DNA from: an uncultured Collinsella sp. | GTDB taxonomy: Bacteria > Actinomycetota > Coriobacteriia > Coriobacteriales > Coriobacteriaceae | Direction: 5' to 3' | Assembly (NCBI GenBank): GCA_902494555.1 | Contig: CABUTR010000032.1 | Coordinates: 1 to 17,855, forward strand | DNA length: 17,855 nt | Shown: piece by piece, positions 1 to 7,478 of the stretch | Numbering within the stretch: position 1 is the stretch's first letter | Layout of the letters: each line of letters starts with the position of its first letter | The notes under the pieces: generated by a model | The model's input: only the letters and a program-made list of their open reading frames with translations | The model's database searches: none | Told to the model about the DNA's origin: nothing | Made by a program: the position numbers and the translations under genes

Positions 1-9
1 ACAGTCCTG

Positions 10-46
10 CGCAAGACGGAAAGCACATTAAGTGCTTTCCTTTGCG
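10..46. other. Hairpin of unknown role at the window edge
   Basis: A perfect 9-bp stem, GGAAAGCAC (18-26) with GTGCTTTCC (32-40), has a 5-base loop. An outer CGCAA (10-14) with TTGCG (42-46) can extend it. A short TTT follows on the plus strand. It could be a weak terminator for a gene lying left of the window. The rest of 1-213 shows no convincing gene, tRNA or promoter. Confidence 0.35.
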
Positions 47-213
47 TGCGGAACTCGCGACAAACTTAACCCCCGCCCTCAGCCCCGGAGACCCTCCCTG
101 CCGTCACATTATTCAACCAGTTTTGCGGGCGTGCGCCGCGCGCGGCTAGCCCGCGTGCTCCTCGGCGGGGTTGGTCTGATGGATCTTGTTGAATTTCGGC
201 CTTTGGCTTAAAG

Positions 214-248
214 AAAAACGGGGGATGCATTGTGCATCCCCCGTTTTT
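214..248 (-). terminator. Perfect bidirectional hairpin terminator
   Basis: AAAAACGGGGGATGCA (214-229) pairs with TGCATCCCCCGTTTTT (233-248) around a 3-base loop, giving a 16-bp uninterrupted stem with A and T tracts at its ends. It lies 7 bases past the stop codon of the minus-strand phosphodiesterase and ends that transcript. Its symmetry means it could also stop plus-strand transcription entering from the left. Confidence 0.92.
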
Positions 249-255
249 GTTGCGG

Positions 256-723
256 TTAGTCTAGGTCAATAAACTTGGTGCTTATGATCTTGCCGTCTTT
301 GACGAGCATTCTGGCCATGGTGGGGCCTCGGGTGCCTCTGGGGTAGCTGGCGCTGCCCGGGTTGAGGACTAAGCAACGGCCCACTTGGGCTTCTTTGGTT
401 ACGTGGGTGTGACCGTTGATGGCTACGTCTACGGATCCCACCGGAAGGTCTTCGCGGTAGTGGGCTACGGCGAATTTGAGGCCTTCGTAGGTAAAGAGCG
501 CAAGACGGTCTACATCGGGGCCGTAGTCGCGGTAGTAATCGTTGTTGCCCAGTACGGCCCGCACGGGGGCGATGGTGCATAGGTGCTCGTAGTCTATCTC
601 TGACGTGAGGTCGCCGGCGTGGATGATCAGGTCTGCGCCCTCAAGCTCATCCAAGAGCGCAGGCGATAAATAGCCGTGGGTGTCCGAGATGATGTCGATG
701 CGCTTGGCGCTTGCACTGTTCAT
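256..723 (-). CDS. YfcE/MJ0936-family metallophosphoesterase
   Basis: This 155-residue protein has the full motif set of a small calcineurin-like phosphoesterase: SDTHG near residue 13, HAGDL near 35, GNND near 59, an AHY histidine near 87, GHTH near 104 and NPGS near 121. These are the ligands of the two-metal active site. The length fits the YfcE/MJ0936 family of cytoplasmic phosphodiesterases, which act on model phosphodiesters; the physiological substrate is usually unknown. The ATG is preceded by GGAAGGG at normal spacing. A terminator lies between it and the upstream response regulator gene, so it probably has its own promoter or depends on read-through. The family call is firm and the substrate unknown. 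Confidence 0.9.
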   Translation of the reverse strand: MNSASAKRIDIISDTHGYLSPALLDELEGADLIIHAGDLTSEIDYEHLCTIAPVRAVLGNNDYYRDYGPDVDRLALFTYEGLKFAVAHYREDLPVGSVDVAINGHTHVTKEAQVGRCLVLNPGSASYPRGTRGPTMARMLVKDGKIISTKFIDLD

Positions 724-762
724 GGGATCCCTTCCGCAAAAAACGATTCGGCAGATACATAC

Positions 763-813
763 AAAAAAGGCCCCACAACTCCGCAGACGATGGGTCTACA
801 GGGCTGCGGGGCC
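763..813 (-). terminator. Terminator after the first LytTR regulator gene
   Basis: On the minus strand GGCCCC (813-808) pairs with GGGGCC (774-769). An inner GCAG/CTGC pairing helps close the loop, and a run of six T follows (768-763). It starts 7 bases beyond the stop codon of the response regulator and separates it from the phosphodiesterase gene. Confidence 0.85.
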
Positions 814-819
814 AGTGTG

Positions 820-1536
820 CTAGAGACTCAGGGCCTTCTTGAGCGGCACGACGCGGCGGCGCGAAACCGGCACGCGTTCGTCGACGCCCGTAATGCCCAG
901 CTGGATGGCGCCCGAGGGCACCGTCTCGACGTCCGTAACGCACGCCAAGTTGACGATATAGCGGCGGTGAACACGGAAGAAGCCAAAGTCGCAGAGCTTG
1001 GCCTCAAACTGCGCCAGCGAGGTCGTCGACAAAAAGCGATCATCGACGGTATAGATGCAGGAGTAATCGTCCTTGGCCATGATAAAGCGAATGTCATCCA
1101 CGGGAATGAGCACCTTGCGGCCGCCCTTTTCCACCGGGATACGCTCGATGGTCACCTTGCTGTCCGTAACCGGCTTGGCGCGTTGCATGACCTTCTCGAT
1201 CGCGCGATCCAAGCGAGCTTCCTCGACCGGCTTCATCAGATAATCGACGGCATCCACGTCGAATGCCTCGACCGCATGGTCACTATACGCAGTCACAAAC
1301 ACGATCGCCGGCGGATTTTTGAGCTTATGCAGCGCCTCGGCAAGTTGCAGGCCCGAGGCACCGGGCATCGAGATATCGAGAAACACGACATCCACGCGAC
1401 TTTCCATAAGCATCTCGATGGCGGAGCGGACGCTCGACGCCTCCGTGATCGTGCCGATCTTGCCCGTTTGCTCGAGCAGGAAGCGAAGCTCCGAGCGAGC
1501 CGGCGCCTCGTCATCCACAATCATCGCACGCAGCAT
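820..1536 (-). CDS. LytTR-family response regulator, system 1
   Basis: This is a cytoplasmic DNA-binding response regulator of 238 residues. The receiver domain (about 1-118) has the acidic pair D8-D9, the phosphoacceptor D54 in FLDISMP, the TAY switch threonine and the LMKP lysine. The C-terminal LytTR domain (about 135-238) shows KGGRKVLIP, a FFRVHRRYIVNL core and the VPVSRRR ending typical of AgrA/LytR-type binding domains. I chose ATG at 1536 because GAAAGG lies 10 bases upstream; a TTG 21 bases earlier has no ribosome binding site and would contain this one. It is the last gene of the glycosyltransferase-kinase-regulator operon, 72 bp after the kinase. Phosphorylation by that kinase is inferred from position. 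Confidence 0.93.
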   Translation of the reverse strand: MLRAMIVDDEAPARSELRFLLEQTGKIGTITEASSVRSAIEMLMESRVDVVFLDISMPGASGLQLAEALHKLKNPPAIVFVTAYSDHAVEAFDVDAVDYLMKPVEEARLDRAIEKVMQRAKPVTDSKVTIERIPVEKGGRKVLIPVDDIRFIMAKDDYSCIYTVDDRFLSTTSLAQFEAKLCDFGFFRVHRRYIVNLACVTDVETVPSGAIQLGITGVDERVPVSRRRVVPLKKALSL

Positions 1537-1608
1537 AGGGATAAAACCTTTCGTCAACTAACTACGCCGGGCATCCGTCGCATGACGTTGAGCCCGTAGC
1601 CTTTTATT

Positions 1609-2952
1609 TTACTCTTGAATGTCGAAGATGCTCTCTGACAAATCAAGATGAAGGAGCACTTTGGTGCCCTTGCCCGGCGCCGATTCGACACGCGTATAGG
1701 AGTGCGGCCCATAAAAGCGATGGATGCGCTCCGAAATATTGTGCATGGCCACACCGGCGCCGCCACCCTGGGGAGAGCTGGCGTCGGGACGGGCAGAGCG
1801 CTCGTCAAACAGTCTGGCGGCGGTACCCTCATCCATGCCCACGCCATTATCGGCCACGGCAATCAAGATTGCATCCTCGCCGTCTTGGTGAACGGTCACG
1901 TCGATCCTCAGGGCGTCGTCATCGCCCATACCATGACGTACGGCGTTCTCGACAATCGGCTGGATCACGAACGCCGGCACCAGCGTATCTTCCACGTCCT
2001 CGGACACATCGAACGTCGCAAGCACGCGGTCCTCGCCAAAGCGGGCCTTCTCAAAGGTAAGGTAGCGCTTGGTCTGTGCAACCTCGCGCGAGACCGGAAT
2101 AAGCGATCCCGAGTTGTCGAGCGTGGCACGATAGAACGATGAGAACTCACGAAGCAGTTCGCGGGCCCGCAGCGGATCGGTGCGCGTAAACGATGCAATG
2201 GTGTTCAGCGTGTTGAACAGGAAGTGCGGGTTAATCTGCGCCTGCAACGCACGCACCTCGGCGCGCGCCGTGAGTTCCTTTTGCACCTCGAGCTCGTGGA
2301 TGGCGAGCTGCGTGGACAAGATCTCGGCAAAGCCCGAGGCAAGCGCGTACTGGGTACGGTCGACGGCGCGCGGGGTCTTGTAGTAGAACTTGAGCGTGCC
2401 GACGGTACGATCGCCCACCTTGATGGGAGCGATAATGCCGGCGGGGACTTGGTTGTGCGAGCCGTCCGAGCCCACGACATCCACCATACGGTTGAACGAC
2501 TGCACGATGCCATGTTCGATAACGTAGCGCGTGGCAAGCGTGTGGATGGGAGAATCTGGCAGTAGTTTTTTCTCAAGCTCGCCCGCGCAGGCCAGCACGT
2601 TGCCCTCGTCGGTGATGGCAACCGTCATGGCACGCGTCTCGGGCAAAATGCGCTGGCACACCAAACGCGCCGACTCCTGCGTCAGACCGCCCTTAATGTC
2701 CTCGAGCATGGCCGAGGCCACCGAGAGCGTCTCCTCGGTGTACTGGGAGCGCACCGAATCGGGATTGAGCGTCAAAAAGATAAAAATGCACAGAAAGATG
2801 CACAGCAGCGCGCAGGCAATCACCGTGGCGATCGGCTCGATACCGGTCACCAAGGCAAAAATAAAGTACACCAGCACGCAAATGGCGCAGGCAACGGCAA
2901 TGATGCGAAAGATTGATATTGAACTATCGCGCTGGGCGCGGCGGTCGATCAT
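1609..2952 (-). CDS. LytS-type membrane sensor histidine kinase, system 1
   Basis: This 447-residue HPK7-class kinase starts with two membrane helices (about 14-34 and 40-62). A GAF-like sensor region (about 75-215) follows. The His_kinase domain has its phosphoacceptor H243 in INPHFLFN, and the HATPase domain has an N box (PIVENAVRHG, about 332-341), a G1 box (DNGVGM, about 368-373) and a glycine-rich G2 region (about 397-400). All catalytic motifs are intact. The short loop between the helices leaves little extracellular domain, so the signal may be sensed in or under the membrane. Its start overlaps the glycosyltransferase stop as ATGA, which indicates translational coupling. The cognate regulator follows 72 bp downstream. 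Confidence 0.93.
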   Translation of the reverse strand: MIDRRAQRDSSISIFRIIAVACAICVLVYFIFALVTGIEPIATVIACALLCIFLCIFIFLTLNPDSVRSQYTEETLSVASAMLEDIKGGLTQESARLVCQRILPETRAMTVAITDEGNVLACAGELEKKLLPDSPIHTLATRYVIEHGIVQSFNRMVDVVGSDGSHNQVPAGIIAPIKVGDRTVGTLKFYYKTPRAVDRTQYALASGFAEILSTQLAIHELEVQKELTARAEVRALQAQINPHFLFNTLNTIASFTRTDPLRARELLREFSSFYRATLDNSGSLIPVSREVAQTKRYLTFEKARFGEDRVLATFDVSEDVEDTLVPAFVIQPIVENAVRHGMGDDDALRIDVTVHQDGEDAILIAVADNGVGMDEGTAARLFDERSARPDASSPQGGGAGVAMHNISERIHRFYGPHSYTRVESAPGKGTKVLLHLDLSESIFDIQE

Positions 2953-4136
2953 TCGGCCCCCTCCAGGATACTGATCAGTTGTGCGTCACGCCAAAGCCCG
3001 TCCATGATCTTGGGCCAAAAGCTCTGGAAACGCAGGTAGCTTGCAGCGTTTTGGCGCGCATAGGCCTTTGCCTCGCCGATACCATGGCGCCAAATGCGCA
3101 AGTAGCCCTCATGCTCGCGGGTAAACACGCTGCGGACCATAGCGGTCTTGCGCACGCGGTCGTCGAGCTCGCGCGAAATCCACGGGCCCGGGTAGGGCAT
3201 GAGCGATGCCGCCGTAACGGGAATGAGCTCCTTTTGATGCGCGGCGAATGTCAACTTGGCCCGTTCGTAGTACCAACGGTATACATCCTGCATAAAGCGC
3301 GGTGAGCGCTTTTCGGACTCCGGAGGCAGATGGCGCACGGTCCACTCATTATCGAACCACACGTCGTAGCCAAACATGCGCATGTTAAAGAGGTAATCCA
3401 AGTCCTCGCCGCGGGTGATAAACGGGTCAAAGGCCACACGCGTAAAGGCGCGGGCGTGCAGGGCCATCAGGCCGCCGCACACGTAGTTGGAGCGCGAGAT
3501 GCGGGTGCCCGAGAGCGCCTTTTTCATCCAACGGTTGAACTCGATGCGCTTGGTCCACCAACGATGGCAGATGCCCGCCTTGTCCGTGGGAGCCAGCGGC
3601 GAGCCGTCACGATCGTAGAAATAGCCGCTCTTGACCAAGATCGGCAAGCCCTGACGCGTCTGCTGCCCCAACGCATAGGTCGCGCGCTTCATAAAGTCGG
3701 CGTCGATGACAGTCTCATCGTCATCCAAAAAGATAACCGCGTCATGCCCCAGCACAGCGGCACAGGCTAGCCCCATGTTGCGGATGGCACCGTAGCCTCG
3801 CAGGCTCACGCACTCGCCCGAACCCTTGGGCGCGATCTGAGCAACCCGGTCTGCGATGCGCGAGGCCTGGGTGTTGGTGACAACGGTGACCTTGAGCGTG
3901 GGATGCGCGTCGACAATCTCGTGCACGCGCAGCGACACATCGGCTGTGGCAGAAACGGGACAGACCACCAAAAGGATGATGCGCGGGATGTCACGTACCT
4001 GCTCAAGCGAGGCCAGACAGCGGTCGAGTTCGGGATTGTCGGCGTTGAGTCGCGTCGAATGGTCATAGGTGCCAGGGGCGTTTGCGCAAGCGTCATCGCC
4101 CGCCCAATACGTTGGAATCACGACCGTGGCGTTCAT
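2949..4136 (-). CDS. Family 2 (GT-A fold) glycosyltransferase
   Basis: This 395-residue protein begins with a GT2 nucleotide-sugar fold: MNATVVIPTY at the start and a DXD-type FLDDDE motif at 136-141. An acceptor-side region follows, with GGLMALHARAF (221-231) and GEDLDYLFNMRMFGYD (243-258), where E244-D245 fit the catalytic ED position. No membrane helix is evident, so it probably works in the cytoplasm or at the inner membrane face. Donor and acceptor cannot be named. AGGGAGGG precedes the ATG. Its last codon overlaps the kinase start by four bases, so it is the first gene of the two-component operon. The terminator of the preceding gene ends only about 21 bases upstream of its start codon. 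Confidence 0.85.
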   Translation of the reverse strand: MNATVVIPTYWAGDDACANAPGTYDHSTRLNADNPELDRCLASLEQVRDIPRIILLVVCPVSATADVSLRVHEIVDAHPTLKVTVVTNTQASRIADRVAQIAPKGSGECVSLRGYGAIRNMGLACAAVLGHDAVIFLDDDETVIDADFMKRATYALGQQTRQGLPILVKSGYFYDRDGSPLAPTDKAGICHRWWTKRIEFNRWMKKALSGTRISRSNYVCGGLMALHARAFTRVAFDPFITRGEDLDYLFNMRMFGYDVWFDNEWTVRHLPPESEKRSPRFMQDVYRWYYERAKLTFAAHQKELIPVTAASLMPYPGPWISRELDDRVRKTAMVRSVFTREHEGYLRIWRHGIGEAKAYARQNAASYLRFQSFWPKIMDGLWRDAQLISILEGAE

Positions 4137-4155
4137 GCCTTACCCTCCCTGCAAC

Positions 4156-4192
4156 ACAAAAACGGGACGCCGCCAAACACAGGCGACGCCCC
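4156..4192 (-). terminator. Terminator of the transporter gene, next to the glycosyltransferase start
   Basis: On the minus strand GGGGCGTCGCC (4192-4182) pairs with GGCGGCGTCCC (4174-4164), with two mismatches and a 7-base loop. Five T and a GTGTT tail follow. It lies downstream of the UMF1-type transporter. Only about 21 bases separate its T tract from the glycosyltransferase ATG, so a promoter for that operon must lie inside or upstream of the hairpin, and the hairpin may act as a leader attenuator. Confidence 0.75.
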
Positions 4193-4230
4193 GCGACCTA
4201 GCTGATTCCATCATACCCACTTGGGCAAAT

Positions 4231-4251
4231 CATTGCTCGCAAGTCGCAATG
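4231..4251. promoter_or_regulatory. Inverted repeat CATTGC-N9-GCAATG upstream of the glycosyltransferase operon
   Basis: Perfect 6-bp arms at 4231-4236 and 4246-4251 flank 9 bases, in the 171-bp gap between the transporter and the glycosyltransferase. The spacing would suit a dimeric DNA-binding protein. A weak TATGAT -10-like sequence lies nearby on the minus strand. A related inverted repeat (TTGCAT-T-ATGCAA) lies upstream of the second kinase gene. The operator role is inferred only from position and symmetry. Confidence 0.3.
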
Positions 4252-4307
4252 TTTATTGCGGATAACCCCAAAAGAGTACCGTGGACAGGCACAATAGCCG
4301 CTCGCTC

Positions 4308-5567
4308 CTATGCGGCATGCTCTGCCGCCCGAGTCATGCGGGACAGGCGGACCAGCAGCATAAAGCCAACAATCAGCAGCACGCCAATGGAAAGGACGCC
4401 CAGCGACGGGTTGCCGGTCAGCGAGGTGACGACCGACACCAGGAAGGTGCCCATAACGCTTGCATAACGACCAAAGATGTCAAAGAAGCCGTAGTACTCG
4501 TTGGACTTTTCTTTGGGGATAATGCGGCCAAAGTAGCTACGGCTGAGCGCCTGCACGCCGCCCTGGAACAGGCCGACCATAATGGCAAGCACCCAGAATT
4601 CAAAGGCAGTCTTTAGGAAGAACGCGGCGAACAGCACAATGCCCATGTAGGCGGCGACCGCCACCAGAATCATGTTGAGCGTGCCCACGCGTCCGGCGAG
4701 CTTACCGTAGATGATGGCGGACGGAAAGGCCACGAACTGCGTAACGAGCAGCGCAAGCACCAGCTGCGTCGAATCGATGCCCAAGGCCGATCCGTAACTG
4801 GTGGCCATGGAAATGACCGTGTGCACACCGTCGATATAGAAGAAGAACGCGATCATGTAGACCAGCACGGTCTTGTTGTGGGCGATCTCGCGCATGGTGT
4901 GTCCGACCTCGGAGAACACACCGCCCACGATGTGGCCGATGGTGTCCTCGGGACCGCGCTCGCGACCGTACTTTTGCTTATAGGTGCGAATGAGCGGCAG
5001 GGTAAAGATGAGCCACCAGGCACCAGTGATGATAAACGACAGACGCGTTGCCAGCATGGTGGGGACGCCAAGAGCGGGGCCACCCATGATGAGCGCCAGG
5101 CAGATGACGAACGGCACGGTGGAACCGATATAGCCCCAGGCATAGCCCGAGCTGGACACGGCGTCCATGCGCTCGTCGGTGGTAATGTCGGGCAGCATGG
5201 CGTCGTAGAACGTCATAGAAGAGTTAAGGCCGATGGTGCACAGCACGTACACGGTCAAAAATGCCATGGCGGACATTGGGATAGCCTGCGCCAGGCAAAG
5301 CACCAGGCCCGTGAGGAAGAAGCCCAAGAAGAACTTGATCTTGTTGCCGGCGTAGTCGGCAAGCGCGCCCAGAATGGGCATGAGCATAGCAATGACCAGC
5401 GAGGCGATCGTCTGCGCATTGCCCCAGGCGACCACCAGGTCGGCCGAGGAAGCGCCGGTATTGATGGCATTAAAGTAAATGGGCACCACCGAGGTATTGA
5501 GCAGCACGAGTGCCGAATTGCCCACATCGTACATAACCCAGTTACGCTCGAGCTTGGTGTATTTCAT
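4308..5567 (-). CDS. UMF1/Atg22-like MFS transporter
   Basis: This 419-residue, very hydrophobic protein is consistent with 12 membrane helices. Family marks are NWVMYDVGNSA (9-19), the MFS loop GALADYAGNKIKFF (67-80), FYDAMLPDI (120-128) and SSSGYAWGYIGS (138-149). These place it in the UMF1 branch related to yeast vacuolar effluxer Atg22. Bacterial members probably export amino acids or similar small solutes, but the substrate here is unknown. Start ATG has GAAGGG upstream. It follows the phospholipase-like gene on the same strand by 101 bp with no clear terminator between, so co-transcription is possible. A terminator follows at 4192-4156. Confidence 0.88.
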   Translation of the reverse strand: MKYTKLERNWVMYDVGNSALVLLNTSVVPIYFNAINTGASSADLVVAWGNAQTIASLVIAMLMPILGALADYAGNKIKFFLGFFLTGLVLCLAQAIPMSAMAFLTVYVLCTIGLNSSMTFYDAMLPDITTDERMDAVSSSGYAWGYIGSTVPFVICLALIMGGPALGVPTMLATRLSFIITGAWWLIFTLPLIRTYKQKYGRERGPEDTIGHIVGGVFSEVGHTMREIAHNKTVLVYMIAFFFYIDGVHTVISMATSYGSALGIDSTQLVLALLVTQFVAFPSAIIYGKLAGRVGTLNMILVAVAAYMGIVLFAAFFLKTAFEFWVLAIMVGLFQGGVQALSRSYFGRIIPKEKSNEYYGFFDIFGRYASVMGTFLVSVVTSLTGNPSLGVLSIGVLLIVGFMLLVRLSRMTRAAEHAA

Positions 5568-5668
5568 GGACAGGGACCCTTCGTATTCGCCCGGTATGCA
5601 GTTAGTTCATCGTACCCCAATTGTCCAGAAGCACCGGTAAGGATTCGGCAAAGGGGCACGCACAGGCC

Positions 5669-6613
5669 CTATTCCTCGCGGTCGAACTCCTCATCGGCTT
5701 CGAGCACGCGACCGCTGTAGTTGACGTGACTGGTCACGGCATCCATGTCACCGGTCTCGATAAAACGTGCGACCGTACACTCGTAATCGACCAGCGCGCG
5801 ATCAAAGACCTCGGGGAAACTCTCGTTCGAGACCTCGTCGGTAAAGGGATTCTTCCATGTCAGATGGCCCAGGTTACCGGTGCGCTCGGGCAGCTCCGTC
5901 GTCACGCGATGAGCAAGGCCGTCGAGCAGAGAGTAGTCGTGCACCAAGCCCTCAACCAGCGAGATCGCGCGCGTCTTTGCGGAGCCGGCCGGCTCAATCG
6001 CGCGGTAAAGTCGCTGCATATTGGCAACGGCAGCACCGTACTCCCCTGCCGGAATGTCAATGCCGTACACGCGTCCGGCAACATAGCTCATCAGCACGCC
6101 GGCCACGCGATTGATGCGATCGGTGGTGACGATCTCGCCCGCCGGCGGGTAATCGTCGACCGTAGCGCCATCGCGTTTAAGCTGCAGCATCAGCACATCC
6201 AGGTCGCTCTCGATCACGGCATGGACCTGACTGCTCGAATTCTCAAGCTCTGAATCGGACTCCACGATGCCAAACTGCTGCTCATAGACAAAAGGATGGG
6301 CGTTGCGGTCGAGCACGTAATGAGACAGCAGGCCCAGCGCAAAGGCACGACCCAAGCTGGCGTCGCGCGGCAGCAGATGCGACACGCCGTCGCGCAGGCA
6401 CGCGAACTGGCGAGACATGCGCGACCGATGCATGACCTGCGCCAGCAGCGTGCAGTTGGAAACACGCGGTGTCAGAATGTGAAAGAAAAACGGGTCGGGG
6501 CCTTGGTTGCCCAAGATAAAGGCAATGCGCTCTTCATCGGACGTGATGACGCCCTGCGGAAGACGGTCGATGCTTTCCTCGCCAAACAGATGATGGGTGA
6601 TAAGCGCGGGCAT
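5669..6613 (-). CDS. Zinc-dependent phospholipase C-like domain protein
   Basis: This 314-residue protein matches the Zn_dep_PLPC fold (as in S1/P1 nuclease and phospholipase C). It has an N-terminal ITHH (5-8), GNQGPDPFF (35-43) with D40, SHYVLDRNAHPF (97-108) with H98, D102 and H106, and HAVIESDLD (131-139) with H131 and E135. These His/Asp/Glu positions are the expected metal ligands. No signal peptide is seen, so it probably acts in the cytoplasm. Substrate is unknown. I chose ATG at 6613 because AAAGGA lies just upstream; an upstream GTG at 6643 lacks this support. It lies between the second two-component pair and the MFS transporter, on the same strand. Confidence 0.82.
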   Translation of the reverse strand: MPALITHHLFGEESIDRLPQGVITSDEERIAFILGNQGPDPFFFHILTPRVSNCTLLAQVMHRSRMSRQFACLRDGVSHLLPRDASLGRAFALGLLSHYVLDRNAHPFVYEQQFGIVESDSELENSSSQVHAVIESDLDVLMLQLKRDGATVDDYPPAGEIVTTDRINRVAGVLMSYVAGRVYGIDIPAGEYGAAVANMQRLYRAIEPAGSAKTRAISLVEGLVHDYSLLDGLAHRVTTELPERTGNLGHLTWKNPFTDEVSNESFPEVFDRALVDYECTVARFIETGDMDAVTSHVNYSGRVLEADEEFDREE

Positions 6614-6645
6614 AATGATCCTTTCGATTTCATTCGATGCCACCC

Positions 6646-6673
6646 ATTATGCCCACCGCGCGCCCATGCCAAA
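6646..6673 (-). promoter_or_regulatory. Candidate sigma-70-type promoter for the phospholipase-like gene
   Basis: On the minus strand TTTGGC (6673-6668) and CATAAT (6651-6646) are 16 bases apart, about 33 bases upstream of the ATG at 6613. Both hexamers match the consensus only partly. Position and spacing are right, but this is pattern matching only. Confidence 0.35.
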
Positions 6674-6705
6674 CCTGCGATGGTAAACGACGGCACGCAG
6701 ACCGT

Positions 6706-7440
6706 CTACGCAAGCCCCAAGTGTGCTTTAACCTCGGCAGCGCGACGGCGGGACACCGGCACCGTCGAGCTCACGCGGTCAAGCCTGAGCTCCATCAACC
6801 CCGTGGAGCCAATCTCAACATTGTGCACGTCTTCCAAATTGACCAGATAGCTGCGATGAACGCGAATGAAGCCCTCGGAGCCCAAGCGACGCTCGAGCGA
6901 AGAGATCGACTCATTGATCAGGTACGTTCCCTCGGCGCAGATGGCGTTGCAAAAATCGGCGCGCGCCTCAAAGTAGCAGACGTCTGCGGCGGGAATGAAC
7001 ACCTTTTTGCCCCCGCGGTCCACCGTCAGACGCAAAGGCTGGCGCGGAGCGTGGATAACACGGCGTACACCCAAGGCTGCCTCGATCTTGTCGAGTGCCT
7101 TTGACAGGCGTGCGTCCTCGACCGGCTTGACGACATAGTCGACCGCATCGAGGTTATACGCATCGGCGGCAAACTCGGCAAACGCTGTCACAAACACAAC
7201 CACCGGCGGCGTCTTTAGGTTCTGCAGCGTCTCGGCAAGCTCAATTCCCGAGCGACCGGGCATGGTAATGTCTAAAAACAGCACGTCGGGCTTGTTCGAC
7301 AGAATCGACTCCACGGCTTCGGTGACATTGCCCGCCTCGGCAATCTGGCCCACACGCGTATCCTTTTCCAACAGATAGCGTAGCTCAGCCCTAATGGGAG
7401 GCTCGTCATCAACCACCAAGATATTCCAGCCTTCGGACAT
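6706..7440 (-). CDS. LytTR-family response regulator, system 2
   Basis: This 244-residue regulator parallels the one at 820-1536. The receiver domain has D11-D12, the phosphoacceptor D57 in FLDITMP, a TAF switch threonine and the VVKP lysine. The LytTR domain (about 138-244) has RGGKKVFIP, a FIRVHRSYLVNL core and VPVSRRR. Start ATG has GAGGGGAAG upstream. It follows its kinase by 38 bp and is expected to receive phosphate from it. No strong terminator follows; a short GACGG/CCGTC hairpin (6706-6689) overlaps its stop codon. The receiver and LytTR cores resemble the first regulator, which suggests duplication. Confidence 0.93.
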   Translation of the reverse strand: MSEGWNILVVDDEPPIRAELRYLLEKDTRVGQIAEAGNVTEAVESILSNKPDVLFLDITMPGRSGIELAETLQNLKTPPVVVFVTAFAEFAADAYNLDAVDYVVKPVEDARLSKALDKIEAALGVRRVIHAPRQPLRLTVDRGGKKVFIPAADVCYFEARADFCNAICAEGTYLINESISSLERRLGSEGFIRVHRSYLVNLEDVHNVEIGSTGLMELRLDRVSSTVPVSRRRAAEVKAHLGLA

Positions 7441-7478
7441 ATGTGCTTCCCCTCTTTTTCTCTCAATCCAACCGCGTG

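Noticed and set aside
676..1599. 307-codon plus-strand open frame opposite the first response regulator
   Set aside because: Antisense to a receiver-LytTR protein with intact motifs; the composition is typical of a shadow frame.
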